DNA of 32,254 nucleotides from Euzebyales bacterium (GTDB lineage: Bacteria; Actinomycetota; Nitriliruptoria; Euzebyales; JAHELV01). Positions 27,404 through 32,254 of the stretch are shown one piece after another (the stretch's first letter is position 1; every line of letters starts with the position of its first letter). The stretch is taken from positions 1-32,254 of the forward strand of contig DASUUK010000106.1 in the NCBI GenBank assembly GCA_036374135.1. The letters are read 5' to 3'. Made by a program: the position numbers and the translations under genes. The notes below the pieces were generated by a model that was not told the origin of the DNA, made no database searches, and was given only the letters and a program-made list of their open reading frames with translations.

Positions 27404-29026
27404 GTGCGTACATCCCGATTCCTGCGCCAGCGGCACCTGCTCGCCCTGCTGACCCTGCTCGCCCTGGTGGCCGCCGCGTGCGGTAGCGGCAGTACCGCGA
27501 CCGAGACCGGTGGCGGTGAGGGCAGCGAGGCCGCCGGCGGAACCGAGGCCGCAGCTGGTGGTGACGCGAGCACGCTCGTCGTCGGTGGCACCGAGGTGCC
27601 CAGCCACCTCGACCCGGCCGTGGTCTACGAGCTCTACGCGTCCAACATCCTGTTCAACACCACGAACCGCCTGGTCGAGGCGCAGCCGGGCACCGGCGAG
27701 ATCGGCCCCGGCGTCGCCGAGGAGTGGGAGATCTCCGACGACGGGCTGACCTACACCTTCACGCTCCGCGAGGGCGTGACCTTCCAGGACGGGTCCGACC
27801 TCACCAGCGAGGACGTCAAGTGGTCGCTGGAGCGCGCCGTCAACATCAACCACCCCGAGAGCGCGGCGTTCCTGCTCGGCGGCGTCGAGTCCATCGAGAC
27901 GCCCGACGACTACACCGTCGTGATTACGCTGTCAGAACCCAACGCGACGTTCCTGTCGCGGCTGAACTACACGGTCGCCACGATCCTGCCGAGCGACGGT
28001 GACGCCTACACGGCGCCGGACCAGGCGCTCGAGGAACCCTCGGCGGGTGAGGCGGAGGAGTACATCAACGACGAGACGATCGTCGGCTCCGGGCCGTACG
28101 AGCTGACCGACTACAGGCCTGGCGAGTCGATGACGCTCGAGGCCTTCGACGACTACTGGGGTGACCCGCCGGCGATCGACACCGTGCAGGTCCAGTTCTT
28201 CGAGGACACGGCGCAGATGCGCAACGCGATGGCGGCCGGCGAGATCGACTTCAACTGGAACGAGTTCGCTCCCGCCGAGCGCGCGTCGCTCACCGAAGAG
28301 GAGGGCATGACGATCAGCCAGACCGAGGGTGGGCGCATCCGCTACATCGTCATCGATGTGACGGCCGCGCCGTTCGACGACCCAGAGGTCCGGCGGGCCA
28401 TGTCCGCGTCGATCGACCGGCAGCGGATCATCGACGAGGTCTTCGAGGGCGCGGGCGTCCCGCTGTACTCGATGATCCCGAGCACGTTCGATGTGAACGC
28501 GGACTACATGGCCGACATCGAGGCCGAGGTCCCGGAGGGCACCGAGATCGAGCTGTGGTATCCGCTCAACAAGTACGGTGACACCGAGGCAGACGTCGCC
28601 GAGACCATCGCCCGTTCGCTGGAGGAGGCCGGCTTCACAGTGACGACGCAGAGCGCTGACTGGGCGGCCGAGTACTCGGACAACACGACGACCGGGACCT
28701 ACAGCGTCTACCTGCTCGGCTGGTACCCCGACTACATCGATCCGGACGCGTACATCGACCCGTTCTACGGCGGTGGCTACATCCCGTACTACCAGGACGA
28801 GGAGATGCAGCAGCTGATCCGCGACGAGCAGACCGCGGAGATCGGCTCGGAGGAGCGCGCGCAGATCTTCGACGAGATCCAGCAGAAGGCCGCCGAGGAC
28901 ATGCCGTACATCCCGCTGTACGAGGAGGGGCAGACCGTGTACCACGCCGACTCGGTGACCGGAGTCGAGGAGACGTTGACCCCCGCGCAGCAGACCTGGT
29001 ACTACGTGCTGTCGAAGGAGGGCTAG
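27404..29026 (+). CDS. Dipeptide/oligopeptide ABC transporter substrate-binding lipoprotein (SBP family 5)
   Basis: This 540-residue lipoprotein has a basic N-terminus, a hydrophobic stretch and a lipobox ending at Cys26 (ALVAAAC), then a Gly/Glu/Ala-rich linker (about 27-55). It continues with an SBP_bac_5 domain: HLDPAVVYELY, VAEEWEISDDGLTYTFTLRE, VTFQDGSDLTSEDVKWSLER, IVGSGPYELTDY, DDPEVRRAMSASIDR. It captures peptides or similar solutes outside the membrane. GTG 27404 has GAGGAG six bases upstream and directly precedes the signal peptide; an in-frame start 105 bases upstream would bury the signal. It is the first gene of an operon with two permeases and an ATPase. The ligand could be a peptide, nickel or a glycoside. 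Confidence 0.93.
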   Translation: MRTSRFLRQRHLLALLTLLALVAAACGSGSTATETGGGEGSEAAGGTEAAAGGDASTLVVGGTEVPSHLDPAVVYELYASNILFNTTNRLVEAQPGTGEIGPGVAEEWEISDDGLTYTFTLREGVTFQDGSDLTSEDVKWSLERAVNINHPESAAFLLGGVESIETPDDYTVVITLSEPNATFLSRLNYTVATILPSDGDAYTAPDQALEEPSAGEAEEYINDETIVGSGPYELTDYRPGESMTLEAFDDYWGDPPAIDTVQVQFFEDTAQMRNAMAAGEIDFNWNEFAPAERASLTEEEGMTISQTEGGRIRYIVIDVTAAPFDDPEVRRAMSASIDRQRIIDEVFEGAGVPLYSMIPSTFDVNADYMADIEAEVPEGTEIELWYPLNKYGDTEADVAETIARSLEEAGFTVTTQSADWAAEYSDNTTTGTYSVYLLGWYPDYIDPDAYIDPFYGGGYIPYYQDEEMQQLIRDEQTAEIGSEERAQIFDEIQQKAAEDMPYIPLYEEGQTVYHADSVTGVEETLTPAQQTWYYVLSKEG

Positions 29027-29051
29027 GCACCAGCACGGCCACGGAGGACAC

Positions 29052-30083
29052 ATGGCGAGCGGTGGGTCGGGCGGCAGCGGGCTGCGTCGCTACCTGCTGA
29101 CCCGACTCGCCCTTGCGCCGTTGTTCCTGCTCACGCTGCTGACGGCCGTGTTCGTGCTCGTCCGGGTCATGCCCGGCGACCCCGTGGTCGCGTCCCTGGG
29201 CGGTCGGGCGACGCCCGACCGGATCGAACGGGCGCAGGAGGCGCTCGGACTCGACGACCCGATCCTGGTGCAGTACGGCCGCTACCTGCTCGACGTGCTG
29301 CAGGGCGATCTGGGCGAGCCGCTCACCGACCCGCGCAGCGTCAGCCAGATCGTGGCGGACCTGTTCCCGGCCACGGTCGAGCTGACCGTGTTCGCCCTCA
29401 TCGTCGCGGTCACGCTCGGCGTACTGGTCGGTGCGGTCGCGGCGCAGCGGCGCGACACGGTCTTCGACATCGGAGGACGCCTGCTCGGCATCGTGGTCTA
29501 CGCGGCACCGGTGTTCTGGACCGGCATCCTGGCGCAACTGCTGTTCGCCAATCGCCTGGACCTGCTGCCGACGGGCAACCGACTGTCGGCGCGGATCGTC
29601 GCAGACGCCCCGACGGGGTTCTACCTGCTGGACGGCATCATCACGCTCAACTGGGAGCTGTTCTGGGACGCGCTTCAGCACCTGATCCTGCCGGGCGTCA
29701 CCCTCGGCCTGCTGATCGGCGGCGTGTTCATCCGCATGGTGCGCGTCAACATGCTGCAGACCCTGCGGTCCGACTATGTCGAATCGGCGCGAGCCCGTGG
29801 CATCGTCGAGCGTCGCGTACTCTTCCAGCACGCGTTCCGCAACGCGCTGATCCCGATCGTGACCATCATGGGGCTGCAGGCAGCCCTGCTGCTGGGCGGG
29901 GCGATCCTGACCGAGACGACCTTCTCGTGGCCGGGACTGGGCAGCGCGCTCGTCGACTTCGTCAACGCCCGCGACTACGCCGCGCTGCAGGGCATCGTGA
30001 CGTTCTTCGCCCTCGTCGTCTTCGTGGTCAGCCTCCTGATCGACATCATCAACGGCCTCGTCGACCCGCGCGTGCGGTACTGA
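29052..30083 (+). CDS. Peptide ABC transporter permease (DppB/OppB type)
   Basis: This 343-residue membrane protein has an N-terminal helix RYLLTRLALAPLFLLTLLTA followed by the family motif VRVMPGDPV, then five further helices. The cytoplasmic EAA loop DYVESARARGIVERRVLFQH couples to the ATPase, and the C-terminal TETTFSWPGLG is characteristic. ATG 29052 has GGAGGA upstream, 25 bases after the binding-protein stop. It is the first of the two permease subunits. The Ser/Gly-rich first ten residues are an uninformative leader. Confidence 0.94.
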   Translation: MASGGSGGSGLRRYLLTRLALAPLFLLTLLTAVFVLVRVMPGDPVVASLGGRATPDRIERAQEALGLDDPILVQYGRYLLDVLQGDLGEPLTDPRSVSQIVADLFPATVELTVFALIVAVTLGVLVGAVAAQRRDTVFDIGGRLLGIVVYAAPVFWTGILAQLLFANRLDLLPTGNRLSARIVADAPTGFYLLDGIITLNWELFWDALQHLILPGVTLGLLIGGVFIRMVRVNMLQTLRSDYVESARARGIVERRVLFQHAFRNALIPIVTIMGLQAALLLGGAILTETTFSWPGLGSALVDFVNARDYAALQGIVTFFALVVFVVSLLIDIINGLVDPRVRY

Positions 30084-30085
30084 GC

Positions 30086-31162
30086 ATGGCGAGGGTGAGG
30101 GCGAGCGAGCCGGAGGGCGGGGATCCTGGCGGCACGCAGACGTCCGAGCCGCCGCCAGCGGCGGACGTCGTCATCGAAGCTCCCACCGACCGCAGCACGG
30201 GCCTGCGGGCACGGCTGTCCCATGCGCTGCAGCCGTGGCGCGCGGCGAACAGGATGGCGCGCGGTTTCGTGCTCGCGGGCGTCGTCATCACGCTCGTGTT
30301 CGTCGTCATGGCCGTGTTCGCCGACTCGATCGCGCCGTACGAGCAGGACCAGTACCGCATCCAGACGGGCGTCGACGAGAGCGGCGAACCCGAGTACGGA
30401 GACGAGCAGATCCCACGCCGCGAAGCACCGTCGGCCACCCATCCGTTCGGCACGACGTCCGCCCGGTTCGATGTGCTGTCGCGGGTCATCTACGGCGCGC
30501 GCATCGCGATCGCGGTGATCGTGGTCTCGACCGTGATCGCGATGGGCATCGGTGTGCCGCTCGGCCTGCTGTCGGGCTACCGCGGTGGCCGCATCGACCG
30601 CGTTCTGGTGTTCCTCATGGACGCGCTGTACGCCTTCCCGCCCCTGGTGCTGGCGATCATCTTCGCCGCCGTGCTCGTGCAGTACATGAGGCCCGGCGTG
30701 CCAACCGCGGCGATCGCCGTCGGCGCCACCTACATCCCCCAGTACTACCGGGTGATCCGCAACCACACGCTGTCGGTGAAGGAAGAGACGTTCGTCGAGG
30801 CAGCCCGCTCGCTGGGTGCGTCGCCCACGACGGTCGTCACGCGCTACGTCTTCTTCAACGTCATTCAGAGCGTGCCGGTCATCTTCACGCTCAACGCGGC
30901 CGACGGGGTGCTGACCCTGGCCGCGCTCGGCTTCCTGGGCCTGGGCATCGACTACCCCGCGGCGGAGTGGGGCTTGGACGTGTCCCGCGCCATCAGCGAC
31001 GTCGTGAGCGGGTTCTGGTGGACGGCCCTGTTTCCCGGCCTGGCGATCACGACGCTCGTCGTGGGGCTGACCCTGGTTGGCGAGGGACTCAACGACATCG
31101 TCAACCCGCTGCTGCGCACGCAGGCCTTCCAGGGCTCGGTCGAGGCCAAGGACACGGCATGA
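30086..31162 (+). CDS. Peptide ABC transporter permease (DppC/OppC type)
   Basis: The protein has 358 residues. The first about 50 residues are a hydrophilic extension rich in Glu, Pro and Gly (VRASEPEGGDPGG). The OppC pattern follows: first helix about 60-80, ATHPFGTTSARFDVLSRVIYG, GVPLGLLSGYRGGRIDRVL and the EAA loop ETFVEAARSLGASPTTVVTR. ATG 30086 lies two bases after the previous stop; the open frame upstream lies within the preceding permease. The DNA coding for the extension (30095-30126) resembles the 42-bp repeats found in the ATPase gene, so part of this N-terminus is probably repeat-derived. Confidence 0.93.
   Translation: MARVRASEPEGGDPGGTQTSEPPPAADVVIEAPTDRSTGLRARLSHALQPWRAANRMARGFVLAGVVITLVFVVMAVFADSIAPYEQDQYRIQTGVDESGEPEYGDEQIPRREAPSATHPFGTTSARFDVLSRVIYGARIAIAVIVVSTVIAMGIGVPLGLLSGYRGGRIDRVLVFLMDALYAFPPLVLAIIFAAVLVQYMRPGVPTAAIAVGATYIPQYYRVIRNHTLSVKEETFVEAARSLGASPTTVVTRYVFFNVIQSVPVIFTLNAADGVLTLAALGFLGLGIDYPAAEWGLDVSRAISDVVSGFWWTALFPGLAITTLVVGLTLVGEGLNDIVNPLLRTQAFQGSVEAKDTA
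30095..30126 (+). repeat. Repeat-like segment related to the 42-bp units at 32121-32254
   Basis: The sequence AGGGCGAGCG...AGCCGG-GGGCGGGGA matches the 42-bp repeat of the ATPase gene, apart from a small gap and a few substitutions. It codes for RASEPEGGD here and RASGSEPAGGD there, in the same reading phase. Confidence 0.5.
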
Positions 31163-31202
31163 GTGCTCACGGCAACGGTCGACTGCGCTCCAAAGGCACA
31201 TC

Positions 31203-32254
31203 GTGACGGCGCCGGCCTTGAAGGTGCGCGACCTGCGCGTCGCCTACGGCACCGCCCGAGGCTCATTGGGCGCCGTCGACGGCGTCAGCTTCGATCTTGC
31301 GCCGGGTGAAAGCCTGGGCCTGGTCGGCGAGTCCGGTTGCGGCAAGTCGACGCTGGGTCGCGGCCTGATGCAGCTCCTGCCGCCCGGCGCCGCCGTGGGC
31401 GGCAGTGTCGAGCTGAATGGTCGCGAGGTGGTCGGCATGGACGCCCGCTCACTACGCAGCGTCCGAACCGAGGAACTCGCGCTGGTCTTCCAGGAGCCCA
31501 TGAGCCGGCTCAACCCGCTGATGCGCATCTCGTCGCACTTCGTCGAGGCGGTCCGGGCGCACCAGCCCGAAATCAGCAAGGACGAGGCCCGACAGATGGG
31601 CCGCGAGGCTCTGCGACAGATGGGGATCCCGCCGACCCGCATCAACGACTACCCGCACGAGTTCTCCGGCGGCATGCGCCAGCGCATCATGATCGCCCTG
31701 GCACTCGTGCTGTCACCGTCGGTCATCGTGGCGGACGAGCCCACGACGTCGCTCGACGTGATCGTCGAGGCGCAGATCCTGGACCTGCTCGAACGGCTGC
31801 GCTACGAGGAGCACGTTGGGCTCCTGCTCATCACCCACAACCTGGGCATCGTCGCCGAGACGTGCGACCGGGTGGCCGTCATGTACGCCGGACGCATCGT
31901 GGAGATCGGTCCCGTCGAGGACGTGTTCGCCGACCCTCAGCACCCGTACACCCGTGGGCTGCTCGAGTCGGTGATCAGCGTCGACACGACCGAGCTGCGC
32001 AGCATCGACGGCGCCCCGCCCGATCTGGTCGATCCGCCGTCCGGGTGCCGCTACGCCCCGCGCTGCCCGAAGCGGTTCGACGACTGCGACACCATCGACC
32101 CGGTGCTCGGGACAGTCGGCGGGGACCACAGGGAGAGGGCGAGCGGCAGCGAGCCGGCGGGCGGGGACCACAGGGAGAGGGCGAGCGTCAGCGAGCCGGC
32201 GGGCGGGGACCGAGGGGAGAGGGCGAGCGGCAGCGAGCCGGCGGGCGGGGACCA
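31203..32254 (+). CDS. Peptide ABC transporter ATPase (DppD/OppD type), cut by window end
   Basis: The first 350 residues are visible. Walker A is GESGCGKST, the Q-loop is VFQEPMSRLNPLMRI, the signature is FSGGMRQR, Walker B is VIVADEPTTSLD, and the H-loop is LLITHNLG. The C-terminal oligo_HPY region has HPYTRGLLES and SGCRYAPRCPKRFDDC, whose first three Cys are present. Where the family usually continues G-H-x-V-A-C-H, the protein enters a 14-residue repeat, so the fourth Cys lies beyond the window or is lost. GTG 31203 follows AAAGG by eight bases. A 15-codon frame (31159-31206) overlaps the start and is probably not a gene. A second ATPase (DppF type) would be expected downstream. Confidence 0.93.
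   Translation, partial: MTAPALKVRDLRVAYGTARGSLGAVDGVSFDLAPGESLGLVGESGCGKSTLGRGLMQLLPPGAAVGGSVELNGREVVGMDARSLRSVRTEELALVFQEPMSRLNPLMRISSHFVEAVRAHQPEISKDEARQMGREALRQMGIPPTRINDYPHEFSGGMRQRIMIALALVLSPSVIVADEPTTSLDVIVEAQILDLLERLRYEEHVGLLLITHNLGIVAETCDRVAVMYAGRIVEIGPVEDVFADPQHPYTRGLLESVISVDTTELRSIDGAPPDLVDPPSGCRYAPRCPKRFDDCDTIDPVLGTVGGDHRERASGSEPAGGDHRERASVSEPAGGDRGERASGSEPAGGD
32121..32254 (+). repeat. 42-bp in-frame tandem repeat inside the ATPase gene
   Basis: Three full units lie at 32121-32162, 32163-32204 and 32205-32246, with a fourth beginning at 32247 and cut by the window end. Units one and two differ at a single base. Each codes for 14 residues, GDHRERASGSEPAG with small changes, so the reading frame is kept. 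The array follows the third Cys of the C-terminal motif. Confidence 0.93.

Noticed and set aside
31159-31206. A 15-codon frame between the second permease and the ATPase
   Set aside because: It begins in the permease stop (ATGA overlap) and ends over the ATPase start. It could be a coupling leader, but nothing distinguishes it from chance.

Overview
The window is very GC-rich, densely coded, and uses many GTG and some TTG starts. It carries a BldD regulator, a CIRCE-controlled groES-groEL pair, DUF4081 and DUF4012 proteins, and the actinobacterial gene neighbourhood nnr-alr-hydrolase ... tsaE-tsaB-rimI-tsaD-groESL. This points to an actinobacterium, possibly a deep branch such as the Nitriliruptoria; that placement is an inference.

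Left end (1-4711): a DUF4012 membrane protein running off the edge and an SCP2-like protein lie on the minus strand. Divergent from them are two nucleotide-sugar enzymes: a UDP-glucuronate decarboxylase-like SDR interrupted by a 457-residue intein (1883-3253), and a UDP-glucuronate 4-epimerase-like SDR. Together they suggest uronate/xylose supply for a surface glycan.

4716-9082: a GAF-like/SpoIIE phosphatase, then groEL and groES behind a perfect CIRCE operator. Divergent from groES is bldD, which keeps the c-di-GMP-binding signature.

9136-15263 (all minus): a DUF4081 GNAT, then tsaD, rimI, tsaB and tsaE (the t6A tRNA-modification set plus a protein acetyltransferase), a P1-family peptidase and an alpha/beta hydrolase. 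A 36-bp tandem repeat lies between the GNAT and tsaD.

15264-16317: about 1 kb without an intact gene. It holds a 16-bp perfect palindrome, two frameshifted transposase relics in opposite orientation, and a direct repeat with an 11-bp period.

16318-23181 (plus): two CzcA/CusA-like RND transporters with a small lipoprotein between them that looks like only the C-terminal part of an RND adaptor. The first RND has lost conserved TM4 residues kept in the second, which suggests a heteromeric pump. This block and its neighbours sit inside what is usually a continuous alr-to-tsaE cluster.

23354-27128 (minus): a translationally coupled operon of nnr (NAD(P)HX repair), alr (alanine racemase) and a membrane-anchored alpha/beta hydrolase.

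27404-32254 (plus): a dipeptide/oligopeptide ABC importer with binding lipoprotein, two permeases and an ATPase running off the end. The ATPase has a 42-bp in-frame tandem repeat inside its C-terminal cysteine region, and a related segment occurs at the N-terminus of the second permease.
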